From NCBI GenBank assembly GCA_023423715.1, contig JAFAFC010000029.1, forward strand, positions 1 through 64,000: a DNA stretch of 64,000 bases, given 5' to 3'. This document shows, one piece after another, positions 8,901-18,237 of this stretch. Every line of letters starts with the position of its first letter. Positions within the stretch are counted from its first letter, which is position 1. This DNA is from Bacteroidota bacterium (lineage in GTDB: Bacteria > Bacteroidota > Bacteroidia > Flavobacteriales > Weeksellaceae). The notes beneath the pieces were generated by a model, which worked only from the letters and a program-made list of their open reading frames with translations, did no database searches and was not told where the DNA came from. A program made the position numbers and the translations under genes.

Positions 8901-9488
8901 ATGAAAAAGTTGTATTTTTTTGACTTTGATGGTACGCTCACTCAGCATGACACGATGTTTTTATTTTTGAAATTTTATAATTCGAAAAAATATCATGTTC
9001 AATATTTGAAGCATGTTCCGCTTTTTATTTTGCTGAAGTTGAAATTAGCAGATGCGGAAAAAGTGAAGAAAAGTTTCGTTGGTTCCATTTTAAAAGGCCA
9101 ATCGGAGGAACGAATTACAACAAAAGCGCAACAGTTTTTTGATAAAGAATATCCAAAATTAATTCGCACAAATGCGTTAGATTTTATTCAGAATATTGAT
9201 CGTTCAGCTACAGAATCTTATTTGGTAACGGCTTCTTTGGATATTTGGGTTCGTCCGTTTGCAAAGCAGTTCAGTATGAATTTATTAGCGACAGAAGCGC
9301 AGTTTTCAAATGGCATTTTTACTGGTGATTTTATCACGAAAAATTGTAATGGCGAGGAAAAAGTGTTTCGAATTAAAAAAGCGATAGAAGGCCTTCGATA
9401 TGATAAATCTATTGCTTTTGGAGATACTTCCGGTGACAAACCAATGCTTTCCTGGGCAGACGAAAGTTATTTCCGTTTCTTTCATTAA
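8901..9488 (+). CDS. HAD-IB family phosphatase
   Basis: A 195-residue haloacid-dehalogenase phosphatase. Motif I is DFDGTLT near the N-terminus, motif II includes LVTASLD, and motif IV is FGDTSGDKPML. The HAD-IB group includes PSP-like phosphatases. As the fourth gene of the polyprenyl-ribose run it could remove the 5-phosphate from polyprenylphosphoryl-5-phosphoribose, a step needed before the oxidase. That assignment is inferred from position only. Confidence 0.8.
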   Translation: MKKLYFFDFDGTLTQHDTMFLFLKFYNSKKYHVQYLKHVPLFILLKLKLADAEKVKKSFVGSILKGQSEERITTKAQQFFDKEYPKLIRTNALDFIQNIDRSATESYLVTASLDIWVRPFAKQFSMNLLATEAQFSNGIFTGDFITKNCNGEEKVFRIKKAIEGLRYDKSIAFGDTSGDKPMLSWADESYFRFFH

Positions 9489-9541
9489 GTAATTTGTTGT
9501 AATTTTCAATGTCTGTGAATTAATGAGCGGACAAGAACACT

Positions 9542-10249
9542 ATGAATTTCTTCACCTATCATCTTATTAAACTTTCATTTTTTCAGTCAATCAAAGCGAT
9601 GGTTGTACCATTAAAATCAAAAAATGTTGAAGGTTTAGTTTATGCAGAAACGATGTCTGCAATGATTTTAGGTTCACCAATTTATTCAAAGTCAAGATTT
9701 TTTTCCAAAGAAGTTGTGGTATTTGCACAATGGGAAAGTGAAAATAAATTTGAACAGTTTTTAATGAATCATCCATTAGGAATAAAACTAAGTAAAGGAT
9801 GGTATTTAAAACTTGAATTCATCAGGCAATGGGGTAATATTTCTGGTTTTCAAATTCCAAAAAGGATCAATGAAAACGATATGGAAGTAAATCCTGTTGT
9901 TGCTGTTACATTGGCAAGAATGAAGTTTGCTCAGATTCCAAGATTTATTCGTTGGGGAAGACCTGTTGAAAAAATGGTTCGTGATCATTCTGGAACAACC
10001 CTATCATTGGCTTCTATTCTATATCCCAATTTAATTTCAACATTTTCGATTTGGAGAACGCAAAAGGAAATGACAGACATGGTTCACGGTCATAGTAAAA
10101 TGCCACAACCGAAAAGACATTTCAATGCAATGAAAGAACGGAACAGGAAGGATTTTCATTTTGAATTTACAACTTTACGATTTAAGATTCTTGGTGAATT
10201 TGGAAAATGGAATGGGAAATCGAATTACACTTCCTTTAAGAGTAATTAA
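9542..10249 (+). CDS. Spheroidene-monooxygenase (CrtA)-like protein
   Basis: A 235-residue soluble protein without signal peptide. Three segments resemble the CrtA-type monooxygenase/DUF3291 group: VTLARMKFAQIPRFIRW, FSIWRTQKEMTDMVHG and MKERNRKDFHFEF. CrtA proteins act on carotenoid ends, but no carotenoid genes are seen here, so a specific substrate is not claimed. It ends two bases before the next gene, with which it probably forms an operon. It could instead be an uncharacterised member of the dimeric alpha/beta-barrel fold. Confidence 0.45.
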   Translation: MNFFTYHLIKLSFFQSIKAMVVPLKSKNVEGLVYAETMSAMILGSPIYSKSRFFSKEVVVFAQWESENKFEQFLMNHPLGIKLSKGWYLKLEFIRQWGNISGFQIPKRINENDMEVNPVVAVTLARMKFAQIPRFIRWGRPVEKMVRDHSGTTLSLASILYPNLISTFSIWRTQKEMTDMVHGHSKMPQPKRHFNAMKERNRKDFHFEFTTLRFKILGEFGKWNGKSNYTSFKSN

Positions 10250-10251
10250 GT

Positions 10252-11106
10252 ATGAATTTCGCCCATTCCATGCAAAAACTTCAAGACTGGTTCACTCAGC
10301 AGTGGATTATTATTTGGGGAAAAGAAATTGATCCTATTGAAGAGTCGTGGCTGATGGGTCCTTTTGGTGAAATTAATGGAATTGGAGAAAAATTCATCAA
10401 TGAGCTTGCAGAACGGGAAAGTTTGCATATTTCAAGGAACTGTCGGTCGGCGGGTTTACTAAAATCAATTCATTCTTTAAACTTATTGGAGATGGAATTG
10501 AACAAACTGTCTGAAAAAGTCATTGATTTCTACGAAAATACATCAGAGTATAAATTGACTTTTAGCGTACAATGGAATCCATTTTTTAAAGTTTTTGGAT
10601 TAATTGTCAATCGATTATTTAGTCAACGAATCAATCAGCTTAACATTCCAACAAAGCAAATCCATAAAAGAGAAGTATTAACGAGCGAAATTATTCAACT
10701 AATTGATCAGCAATCGCAAGAAACAAAATATACCATTTGGCTACGGAAAATAGAATCTTCGGGACTAATCATTTACTCAGGTGTTTATGAAACTTGTGTT
10801 CTACCAGATGGTGTAATTTGCATCAAAGCCGTTTTTCCTTTACCAAAAGGAAATGCGACCGTGTTATTACAACCAAAAATTGGAGAAAATCATGAATTAG
10901 TATTACAATCTGTTGGGAAGAAATTTGGTGATCCTGGATTTTATTTTCTATTAAGTGATTCTAAAAACAAGTATTGGGCTCAATTTCATTCTTCATTTAC
11001 AGACGAACTAATTGTAGGTGAGAAAAATGAAAAATTATATGCAAGACAAACTTTAAAACTTTGGAGTTTCAGAGTTGCAACGTTTGAATATATGATGAAT
11101 AGGTAA
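10252..11106 (+). CDS. Hypothetical protein (284 aa)
   Basis: Not recognised. It is a soluble protein with no signal or membrane segment. Visible features are a WLMGPFGEINGIGEKF segment near residue 35, an RESLHISRNCRSAGLL segment around residue 60, and a beta-rich C-terminal half (GLIIYSGVYET, CIKAVFPLPKGNATVLLQPK). It directly follows the CrtA-like gene, so the two products may work together. Confidence 0.7.
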   Translation: MNFAHSMQKLQDWFTQQWIIIWGKEIDPIEESWLMGPFGEINGIGEKFINELAERESLHISRNCRSAGLLKSIHSLNLLEMELNKLSEKVIDFYENTSEYKLTFSVQWNPFFKVFGLIVNRLFSQRINQLNIPTKQIHKREVLTSEIIQLIDQQSQETKYTIWLRKIESSGLIIYSGVYETCVLPDGVICIKAVFPLPKGNATVLLQPKIGENHELVLQSVGKKFGDPGFYFLLSDSKNKYWAQFHSSFTDELIVGEKNEKLYARQTLKLWSFRVATFEYMMNR

Positions 11107-11343
11107 CATTACACACGGAAAATTTTAACGAACTAGTTAATCAAAATACAGAATTTTATTCAGTAAATATTTTGAAATCTATCCTAATTAGTGGGTGGAT
11201 TTTTTGTTTTTGTTCACTTTATGAGATGGTTTATTTTAAAATGGTGAAAATATTTCGTTTTAAGGCGTTTTTTTGGATTCGGAAAATCAGAGAAAATTCA
11301 CTAAATTGCTGCGCAAATAAATCGACAAAATAGCAAGTTTAAA

Positions 11344-12492
11344 ATGGAAAAAGTATATCTGGATAACGCCGCTACAACACCACTTTCAGTAGAAGTAATT
11401 GATGCAATGGTGGATGTGATGAAAATTAATTACGGGAATCCTTCCTCTACTCATAGTTTTGGGCAAGAAGCAAAAGCGTTAATTGAGAACGTTAGGAAGA
11501 ATATTTCAGATGCACTTCATGTACAGTCTAACGAAATTATTTTTACGTCTTGCGGTACCGAATCCAACAACTTGATTATTAAAGCTTGTGTTGAATTTTT
11601 AGGTGTTGAACGAATTATTACTTCGCCTCTTGAGCATAAATGCGTTGCCGAATCGGTTCGCGATATGAAAAACAGAAAGGGAGTGGAAGTTGTGTATTTG
11701 CGTCCAAATAACCAAGGAGACTTATCTCTTGAAGATTTAGAAAAAGCTCTTCAAAGCTCGGATAAAAAGACTTTGGTGACGTTGATGCATGCGAACAATG
11801 AGATCGGAAACATCTACAATATTGAGAAAATAGGAGCTTTATGCGAAAAGTATAATGCCTATTTCCATTCGGATACGGTGCAGACGGTAGCGCATTTGGA
11901 TTTGGATTTTTCAAAAATCAATATTGATTTTGCATCATGCAGTGCGCATAAGTTCCACGGGCCAAAAGGAAGCGGATTTGCATACATCAAGAAATCAACA
12001 AAATTAAAAGGTATGATTTCTGGTGGAACTCAAGAACGTGAACTGAGAGCTGGAACAGAAAATGTTAGCGGAATCGCTGGTTTAGGAAAAGCATTCGATA
12101 TGTGTATTGAGAATTTGGATGCCTATGCAACTCAAATTCAAGAAATCAAAGATTATACAATTGAGCAATTCAAAGCAAATATCCCAAATGTAAAATTCAA
12201 CGGAAGATCCAATGAAAAGGAGAATTCTTTATTCACTTTGGTGAACGTTTTACTACCATTCAAAGATCCATTAATTGGATTGAAATTGGATATGAAAGGA
12301 ATTGCAATCTCCCAAGGAAGCGCATGTTCTTCTGGAGCAGCACAGCCTTCAACTGTAATGTTGATGATCTTAGATGAAAACGATATGGAAAATGGAACAC
12401 CATTACGAGTGTCCTTTAGTCATTACACGACGAAAGCCGATATTGATCAGTTAATGAATGCGGTAAAGGGAATTCAAGCGGAACTTTCATAG
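11344..12492 (+). CDS. Cysteine desulfurase (NifS/IscS-like)
   Basis: A PLP-dependent class V aminotransferase-fold enzyme of 382 residues that takes sulfur from cysteine. The PLP lysine is Lys203 in SAHKFHGPKG and the active cysteine is Cys328 in QGSACSSGA. The N-terminus (YLDNAATTPLS) and the GGTQERELRAGTENV segment are characteristic. No scaffold or other iron-sulfur cluster genes follow; thioredoxin is next. About 235 bases upstream hold no gene and probably contain the promoter. Confidence 0.95.
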   Translation: MEKVYLDNAATTPLSVEVIDAMVDVMKINYGNPSSTHSFGQEAKALIENVRKNISDALHVQSNEIIFTSCGTESNNLIIKACVEFLGVERIITSPLEHKCVAESVRDMKNRKGVEVVYLRPNNQGDLSLEDLEKALQSSDKKTLVTLMHANNEIGNIYNIEKIGALCEKYNAYFHSDTVQTVAHLDLDFSKINIDFASCSAHKFHGPKGSGFAYIKKSTKLKGMISGGTQERELRAGTENVSGIAGLGKAFDMCIENLDAYATQIQEIKDYTIEQFKANIPNVKFNGRSNEKENSLFTLVNVLLPFKDPLIGLKLDMKGIAISQGSACSSGAAQPSTVMLMILDENDMENGTPLRVSFSHYTTKADIDQLMNAVKGIQAELS

Positions 12493-12581
12493 AAATTACC
12501 AATAAAAGCAATAGGAGCGGATACTATTGGAGTCGCACTTATTTTAGTACATTTGTATATACATTTAAAGATAAAAATATT

Positions 12582-12899
12582 ATGGCATTAGAAATCACAG
12601 ACAGCAATTTTAAAGACACAGTACTTAATTCGGATAAACCAGTATTGGTTGATTTTTGGGCTGCATGGTGCGGACCATGTATGATGTTGGGACCAATCGT
12701 TGATGAAATTTCTAACGATTTTGATGGTAAAGCGGTTGTAGGAAAAGTTGATGTTGATAACAACCAAGACGTTTCTGTAGAATACGGAATTAGAAATATT
12801 CCTACTTTGTTGATCTTCAAAAATGGTGAAGTGGTAGACAAATTGGTAGGGGTAAGTCCAAAAGAAGTTATAGCTGAGAAATTGTCTGCTCATCTATAA
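12582..12899 (+). CDS. trxA: Thioredoxin
   Basis: A single-domain cytosolic thioredoxin of 105 residues with the canonical WCGPC active site (Cys30 and Cys33) and the cis-proline segment RNIPTLLIFKNG. It maintains protein thiols. Length and motifs are standard for TrxA. Confidence 0.96.
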   Translation: MALEITDSNFKDTVLNSDKPVLVDFWAAWCGPCMMLGPIVDEISNDFDGKAVVGKVDVDNNQDVSVEYGIRNIPTLLIFKNGEVVDKLVGVSPKEVIAEKLSAHL

Positions 12900-12920
12900 G
12901 AAAAAAAATAAACTGAAAAT

Positions 12921-12954
12921 GAATGCTTTCCTTATTGGGAAGCATTTATTTTTT
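12921..12954 (+). terminator. Hairpin terminator after trxA
   Basis: An AATGCTTTCC / GGGAAGCATT stem with a short loop, followed by TATTTTTT. Confidence 0.75.
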
Positions 12955-12961
12955 AAAAACA

Positions 12962-12992
12962 TTTGCAGGATTGGGAAAAAAGCGTAATTTTG
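12962..12992 (+). promoter_or_regulatory. Promoter of tRNA-Asp
   Basis: TTTG at 12962-12965, 19 bases, then TAATTTTG at 12985-12992: a full match to the Bacteroidota housekeeping consensus, 35 bases before the tRNA. Confidence 0.8.
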
Positions 12993-13027
12993 CACTCACC
13001 TAAAGAAAAGGAGTTCTTATAAAAATT

Positions 13028-13104
13028 GATCCGGTAGTTCAGCTGGTTAGAATGCCGCCCTGTCACGGCGGAGGTCGCGGGTTCGAGTCCCGTCCGGATC
13101 GCCA
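13028..13104 (+). tRNA. tRNA-Asp (GTC), hybrid gene at the island's left junction
   Basis: The cloverleaf is complete: acceptor stem GATCCGG / CCGGATC, anticodon stem CCGCC / GGCGG around loop CTGTCAC (anticodon GTC), T arm GCGGGTTCGAGTCCCGT and discriminator G. CCA is encoded directly after (13102-13104). The second copy at 59452 has no encoded CCA, so the 3' end here was probably supplied by the island while the 5' part is chromosomal. Confidence 0.97.
13086..13102 (+). repeat. attL core (17-bp tRNA 3'-end repeat)
   Basis: AGTCCCGTCCGGATCGC, identical to 59403-59419. It lies in the T-arm and acceptor 3' part of tRNA-Asp, a usual tyrosine-recombinase target. Confidence 0.88.
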
Positions 13105-13124
13105 CAAAAGAGGTAAAACCTCAC

Positions 13125-13165
13125 AAAAGCCTTTAAATCGTATGATTTAAAGGCTTTTTGTTTTT
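13125..13165 (+). terminator. Strong terminator inside left end of island
   Basis: Stem AAAAGCCTTTAAATC / GATTTAAAGGCTTTT with loop GTAT, then TTGTTTTT. It would stop tRNA transcription before the integrase gene. Confidence 0.85.
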
Positions 13166-13200
13166 ATGGCATCTCAAAAAATATAGTTTTTTACAAAACG

Positions 13201-13256
13201 TAGGGGATAAATTCGGGTACCCGACTTGGTGTCCGATTTGGGTAACCGAATTTATC
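13201..13256 (+). repeat. Inverted repeat near attL, probable integrase arm-type sites
   Basis: GATAAATTCGGGTACCC (13206-13222) and GGGTAACCGAATTTATC (13240-13256) are an inverted pair with one mismatch, 17 bases apart. A related copy of the first arm lies near the other end (59325-59346, AAATTCGGTTACC). Position at both ends fits arm-type binding sites. Confidence 0.55.
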
Positions 13257-13346
13257 AAAAGTCACCTGTTTATTGGCTGTTCAGCAAATGAATGTCTTGT
13301 GGATAGGAGTCTTTAAAATTAAATTTAACCCTATGAAGTCACCACT

Positions 13347-14573
13347 ATGAATGCCAAAATTTCAATTCTCTTTTATGCTAAAAGAGCCAAAACCAATGTT
13401 GCAGGTTTAGTCCCGATTTATTTACGAATTACCATTGACGGAGTACGCTTGGAGATTAGCTCCAAACGTTTTGTAATGCCCGAAAAATGGAGTCAGGAAC
13501 AAAACCGTATGAAAGGAAGTTCCGAGGAAGCAAGGACGCTAAATGCTTATTTAGATATTTTGAAAGCAAAAGTACACGACGCTCAAAAAGAAATTGTGCA
13601 GGAAGGCAATTTAGTGTCAGTAGATACTCTCAAGATGAGGCTACTCGGAACCCACCAAAAAAGCAGAATGCTTATCCCGATTTTCCAGGATCATAATAAC
13701 CGAATGGAAGCTTTGATAGATAAAGAATTCGCACAGGGAACTTTGACGAGATATAAAACCTGTATTAGCCACACCAAAGAGTTTCTGAAGTGGAAGTTTA
13801 ACCTCAGCGATATTGACGTCCGTAAGATAGATTATGCTTTTCTTAATGACTTTGAGTTTTATCTTAGAACCGAAAAATCCTGCAACAATAATTCTTCAGT
13901 AAAGTACATCAAGAACTTTGGAAAAATCATTCGCATCTGCCTTGCAAATGGGTGGATAGAAAGAGATCCTTTCATCAATTATCATTCAAAATTTAATGAG
14001 GTTACGCGTCAGTTTCTTAACGAGCAGGAAATAGAAAAGCTCTTTACCAAGGATTTACGAAATGAAAGATTATCTCAGGTTAGGGATATTTTCCTGTTCA
14101 GTTGTTTTACTGGATTGGCTTATATCGATACGCAAAAATTGACACAACAGAATATCAATTTAGGATTGGACGGTAACAAATGGATTTTCACAACACGTCA
14201 AAAGACCAAAACCACTTCCAATATTCCACTATTATCACAAGCCGAAAAAATTATCGAGAAATACCAATCTCATCCAACCTGTATTAACTCTGGAAAGTTG
14301 CTCCCGGTACTTAGCAATCAAAAGATGAATGCCTATCTCAAAGAAATAGCAGATTTATGCGGAATCAATAAGGAGCTTACGTATCACATTGCGCGACATA
14401 CTTTTGCAACGACCGTTACTTTATCCAATGGTGTTTCTATTGAATCTGTCAGTAAAATGCTTGGTCATAAAAGCATTAAGACAACCCAACATTACGCAAA
14501 AATTCTAGATAAGAAAGTAAGTGAAGATATGGTTATACTAAGAGAAAAATTAGAGTACAGAAAGGTGCAATAA
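13347..14573 (+). CDS. Tyrosine recombinase/integrase (IntDOT-like)
   Basis: A 408-residue site-specific recombinase that would integrate and excise the island at tRNA-Asp. Domains in order: N-terminal arm-binding domain (about 1-90), SAM-like core-binding domain (about 110-210) and C-terminal catalytic domain. Catalytic landmarks are HIARHTF (H-x-x-R), LGHKSIKTTQHY and the nucleophile Tyr of HYAKIL. The first catalytic arginine position reads CFTGLAYIDT, with alanine where most integrases have arginine; this is usual in IntDOT-type Bacteroidota enzymes. A terminator stands between tRNA and this gene, so it needs its own promoter or one brought in by circularisation. Confidence 0.95.
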   Translation: MNAKISILFYAKRAKTNVAGLVPIYLRITIDGVRLEISSKRFVMPEKWSQEQNRMKGSSEEARTLNAYLDILKAKVHDAQKEIVQEGNLVSVDTLKMRLLGTHQKSRMLIPIFQDHNNRMEALIDKEFAQGTLTRYKTCISHTKEFLKWKFNLSDIDVRKIDYAFLNDFEFYLRTEKSCNNNSSVKYIKNFGKIIRICLANGWIERDPFINYHSKFNEVTRQFLNEQEIEKLFTKDLRNERLSQVRDIFLFSCFTGLAYIDTQKLTQQNINLGLDGNKWIFTTRQKTKTTSNIPLLSQAEKIIEKYQSHPTCINSGKLLPVLSNQKMNAYLKEIADLCGINKELTYHIARHTFATTVTLSNGVSIESVSKMLGHKSIKTTQHYAKILDKKVSEDMVILREKLEYRKVQ

Positions 14574-14801
14574 ATAATCAGGAAAATAAAACATAGAAAG
14601 TAGCAGTAAAAATGAATATCTTTTTATGCAATTAACAATCTGTAGGCTTATATTTGTTTTAATGAAGCAAATAATACGGTTATTGATCTGCAACAATTAC
14701 TGTTTATAGGAAAATTTGTAATTAGCAAATCGGTTTGCAATAAATGAATTAATCAAATCCGATACTATCTGCTTTAATATTCTATTATATATTTAAGAAA
14801 T

Positions 14802-17297
14802 ATGAGTTTTAAAATTATTGGTGTTCAGCCTTTAAGTGGATGTGGGGATACAGTGCTAAAAAACTTGTCAGAAGATTTGTTTTACTCTTTTGACAACAAT
14901 TATTCATTTAATAGTAAACCAAATAGAGTAATAAAAAATGAAGTCGAAGCAGTTCCTCCTAATTTCTTTTTAGATCGTAGCAGAAGGCAATCCACCTTGG
15001 AAAGTATTAATATTCAAGCTATCGTAGGGAAAAACGGAAAAGGAAAAAGTTCAATAGTCGAGTTGATTATTAGGATATTAAATAATTTTTACAAACAATA
15101 CAAAATTGGAGAGGTTACGGATAGTTTGTATTTTGCGGAGAATGTACATGCTCGTTTGTATTTCGAAATCAATGGAAAAATTAGTCAGATCTATATTGAT
15201 TCACGCAATGTAAAAATTAGAAAAGACAAACCTTCAATTATTGCAAAGTTTTATCAGGAAGACAAACTACTATTTAATTCAATAGGTAAAACTACAGATA
15301 CTTATAGGGATGAGCTTATAGATTTAGAAGATCTATTTTTTACGATGTATATTAACTATTCTATATATGGACTGGATGATGGGGACTACTGCGACGAGAG
15401 TAAATATATTGAAAAAATAGATATTGTTGAATCGCCCACTAAAAAGGAATCATGGTTAACTCAGATTTTTCATAAAAATGATGGATATCAAACACCAATA
15501 GTCTTACATCCCTTTCGGGAAGCAGGGCAAGTGTACATTCGAAACGAAAAATATTTAGTTTCGCAGAGATTACTTAGTTTAATTCTAGATGAGATTAATA
15601 ATGAATTTCACATCACTGATGATTTAATAGCAGACAAGGTTCAATTGACGTTTAAAGATAAAGACCCTTTGGAAGAGTATTTAGATAAGGTAATAGACTT
15701 ACATAATCTTGAGAGAAATGATTACCATACTATTGAAAATCAATTCGCAACAACTTCACGTAGAAGTGATAACAAAAGGTCGGTTGATGTTATTACCCAA
15801 TACTATGATTTTTTACAAGAAAATGTAATACTACTCGACCGCTTTAAGCAAGTTATTAAAAGAAAAAAAATAAAGTTGTTTGCGCCTAAAAAGAATGAAA
15901 CATATTCTGATGTGGCAAGCGCAGTAGTGATGTATTTTGCAAAAAATTTAATAAAAGATTTTAACCCTGGTAGTGTCACTTTTGCAATGGCTTATGAAAA
16001 ATTAATAAATCAGGTAGAAGATCTGGGGATCAAAGAGAAGATCAAGTATATTATTTCAGAAATAGGTAATTTTAATTTTTACGCGTACAATTTATTTCAA
16101 ACATTAACAATCTACTTCAATTTTTGGAAGACTTATTTTGGTATCACTAGTAACGAAATGTTCAGGAGTAAAAAGTTTAGTTTTGAGAATTCACTTTTTT
16201 ATTATTGTGTAATAAAAAGTTATAAATCTATTAGTTACCCAAAATATAGGGATTATAATAGATATGATACAATTGTATATTTCTCAGCAAACCTACATTT
16301 AAATCCTAAAATTACTACCATTGCGCATAAGGAGTTTTTAGACAAGATATCAAAAGGAGATAACTCGCATATATCACTTAAGCTGCGCCAGTCAAAAAGA
16401 ATGCTTGAGCTAGCATTAAAAGATCCCAAAGCAAAGCTTGTCAACTTATATCGCAAATTTGTAGATCAAGGGGGCATGGTAGATATTAAAGAGTTAAATG
16501 ACAGTATTAATGAAGTGATTCAGAAACAAAAGCTTAGAGAAAGAATATTGTATCTACCCCCAAGAGTTTTCGAAACAGACATATTTTTAAAATCTGTTTC
16601 TTCTGGGGATGCCGATATCAATATTAATAAACTAAGTTCTGGTGAGTATCAAAAGAACTCAATTATTAGTTCCATTGTATACCATCTCAAAAATATTGAT
16701 TCTGTAAAATCCGAGGCAACAAGTAAGATGCGAGCTATTAAGGCGCTTAATATAAAGCCAACTTACAATTTTAAGAATATAAATGTGATTTTGGATGAAA
16801 TAGAATTGTATTTTCATCCAGAATACCAACGCTTATTTATCAATGATTTAATCAAAGTATTATCTACGATCAAGTTTAAAATGATTAAAAGTGTAAATTT
16901 TTTATTTGTTACACATTCGCCGTTCATCCTTTCAGATATTCCTCAACAAAATATTCTGTTTCTAAATGATAGCGCTAGACCTGAAATACTCAATAATTCA
17001 TATAATACATTTGGTGCCAATATTCATGACTTGTTAGCGCACAATTTTTTTCTTAGGAAAGGTGTAATTGGAGAATTCGCTCTAGAAAAAATCAATGATT
17101 TGATTAAGCAACTTAATAAGTCTAAACAAGCAATAGATCACAGAGAAAATAAAACAGATTTACTTCAGAATATTAATCTTATAGGGGAGCCATTTTTAAG
17201 GAATAAATTATTAGATATGTACTATTCCATGTTTGATAAAGAAAAGCGAATTGAAGAATTAGAAGCAGAACTGAAAAAATTGAAGGAAAATGATTAA
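14802..17297 (+). CDS. AAA family ATPase, Septu PtuA-like
   Basis: A large ABC/SMC-like ATPase of 831 residues. Walker A is IVGKNGKGKSSIVELI at about residue 75. An ABC-signature-like LSSGEYQKNS lies near residue 610, Walker B is NVILDEIELYFHPEYQR near 660, and VTHSPFILSDIP is the His-loop region. The C-terminus ends in a short coiled coil (KEKRIEELEAELKKLK). It overlaps the HNH gene by eight bases. An ATPase of this OLD/PtuA type directly joined to an HNH nuclease is the architecture of Septu anti-phage systems. The protein is longer than many PtuA proteins. No reverse transcriptase is present, so it is not a retron. Confidence 0.72.
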   Translation: MSFKIIGVQPLSGCGDTVLKNLSEDLFYSFDNNYSFNSKPNRVIKNEVEAVPPNFFLDRSRRQSTLESINIQAIVGKNGKGKSSIVELIIRILNNFYKQYKIGEVTDSLYFAENVHARLYFEINGKISQIYIDSRNVKIRKDKPSIIAKFYQEDKLLFNSIGKTTDTYRDELIDLEDLFFTMYINYSIYGLDDGDYCDESKYIEKIDIVESPTKKESWLTQIFHKNDGYQTPIVLHPFREAGQVYIRNEKYLVSQRLLSLILDEINNEFHITDDLIADKVQLTFKDKDPLEEYLDKVIDLHNLERNDYHTIENQFATTSRRSDNKRSVDVITQYYDFLQENVILLDRFKQVIKRKKIKLFAPKKNETYSDVASAVVMYFAKNLIKDFNPGSVTFAMAYEKLINQVEDLGIKEKIKYIISEIGNFNFYAYNLFQTLTIYFNFWKTYFGITSNEMFRSKKFSFENSLFYYCVIKSYKSISYPKYRDYNRYDTIVYFSANLHLNPKITTIAHKEFLDKISKGDNSHISLKLRQSKRMLELALKDPKAKLVNLYRKFVDQGGMVDIKELNDSINEVIQKQKLRERILYLPPRVFETDIFLKSVSSGDADININKLSSGEYQKNSIISSIVYHLKNIDSVKSEATSKMRAIKALNIKPTYNFKNINVILDEIELYFHPEYQRLFINDLIKVLSTIKFKMIKSVNFLFVTHSPFILSDIPQQNILFLNDSARPEILNNSYNTFGANIHDLLAHNFFLRKGVIGEFALEKINDLIKQLNKSKQAIDHRENKTDLLQNINLIGEPFLRNKLLDMYYSMFDKEKRIEELEAELKKLKEND

Positions 17298-18237
17298 ACT
17301 AAATGAAAATTCTGCCGCTGCTGATGCACATTTTATCAAAATAGAAAAACCTCTTAAACAACGTATTAAAAACGTATTAAAAAATGGAATAAAAAAGGAT
17401 GGTAATCCTATTGCTCCAGATACGATATTGCGAGGCTACCTGAAGCATCTTTTAATAGGGGATAATCTTAAACAATTGATATTACTGAAACCTGAGAGTA
17501 TTCACGGTACAATTGCTAGTATGAAGAAATATTTTCCGGACTTTTTTAATTCAGCTAGCGATTCCTCAAAGATTTTGTATAATATTTTTGTGGCAAGTTG
17601 TTATGATAAAACAGATGTGTTTAGTAAACATGATTTTATCTCAGACATTAATATAGATACATGTCCATATTGTAACAGAAACTATATTTACTACCTATCT
17701 AAAAAGAATAGCATCAAGCCTCAAATTGATCATTTCTACCCGAAAACTAAATATCCGTTTTTGGCAATGACTTTTTATAACTTAATTCCAAGTTGTCAGA
17801 CATGCAATGGCCTTGAGGTAAAAGGTGAGCTAGATCCCGTACGCAAAGGATTAATACATCCCTATTTAATAGAAAATGACCAATTCCTATTTTCTTATAA
17901 ACCAACGTCTAGTGGTATTTTAGGATCATTATTAGACAAGAATTCAGTTGAAGTTCATCTTAAAGCGCCTCAGGGCAATATTGATGTGTTTAAACTCCAA
18001 GAACTGTATAATCTTCATACAGATCATGTTGTGGAGCTTGTAATTAAAAGTAAAATTAAGTATTCAACTACATATAGAGATTACTTAGAGAAATATAAAG
18101 AACATGGACTTGTATTTTCCGAAAATGAAATAGACCGTATGATACTAGGTAATTATACCAATGTAGACGAAATTCATAAAAGACCTTTTTCCAAGCTTTA
18201 CGTAGATATTGGTTTAGACTTAGGTTTAATCAAATGA
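17290..18237 (+). CDS. HNH endonuclease, Septu PtuB-like
   Basis: A 315-residue nuclease. The HNH core has zinc cysteines in CPYCNRNYIYYL (about residue 125), the QIDHFYPKTKYP segment with the catalytic His, and NLIPSCQTCN. This arrangement resembles the TIGR02646/PtuB group that cuts nucleic acid as the effector of Septu and of type I-A retrons. The eight-base overlap with the ATPase gene implies tight co-expression. The region upstream of the pair has no other gene, so it is a compact two-gene system. Anti-phage function is inferred from the family pair. Confidence 0.75.
   Translation: MIKLNENSAAADAHFIKIEKPLKQRIKNVLKNGIKKDGNPIAPDTILRGYLKHLLIGDNLKQLILLKPESIHGTIASMKKYFPDFFNSASDSSKILYNIFVASCYDKTDVFSKHDFISDINIDTCPYCNRNYIYYLSKKNSIKPQIDHFYPKTKYPFLAMTFYNLIPSCQTCNGLEVKGELDPVRKGLIHPYLIENDQFLFSYKPTSSGILGSLLDKNSVEVHLKAPQGNIDVFKLQELYNLHTDHVVELVIKSKIKYSTTYRDYLEKYKEHGLVFSENEIDRMILGNYTNVDEIHKRPFSKLYVDIGLDLGLIK

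Noticed and set aside
14802..18237. Type I-A retron
   Set aside because: The ATPase and HNH nuclease fit, but no reverse transcriptase or msr/msd-like region was found nearby.
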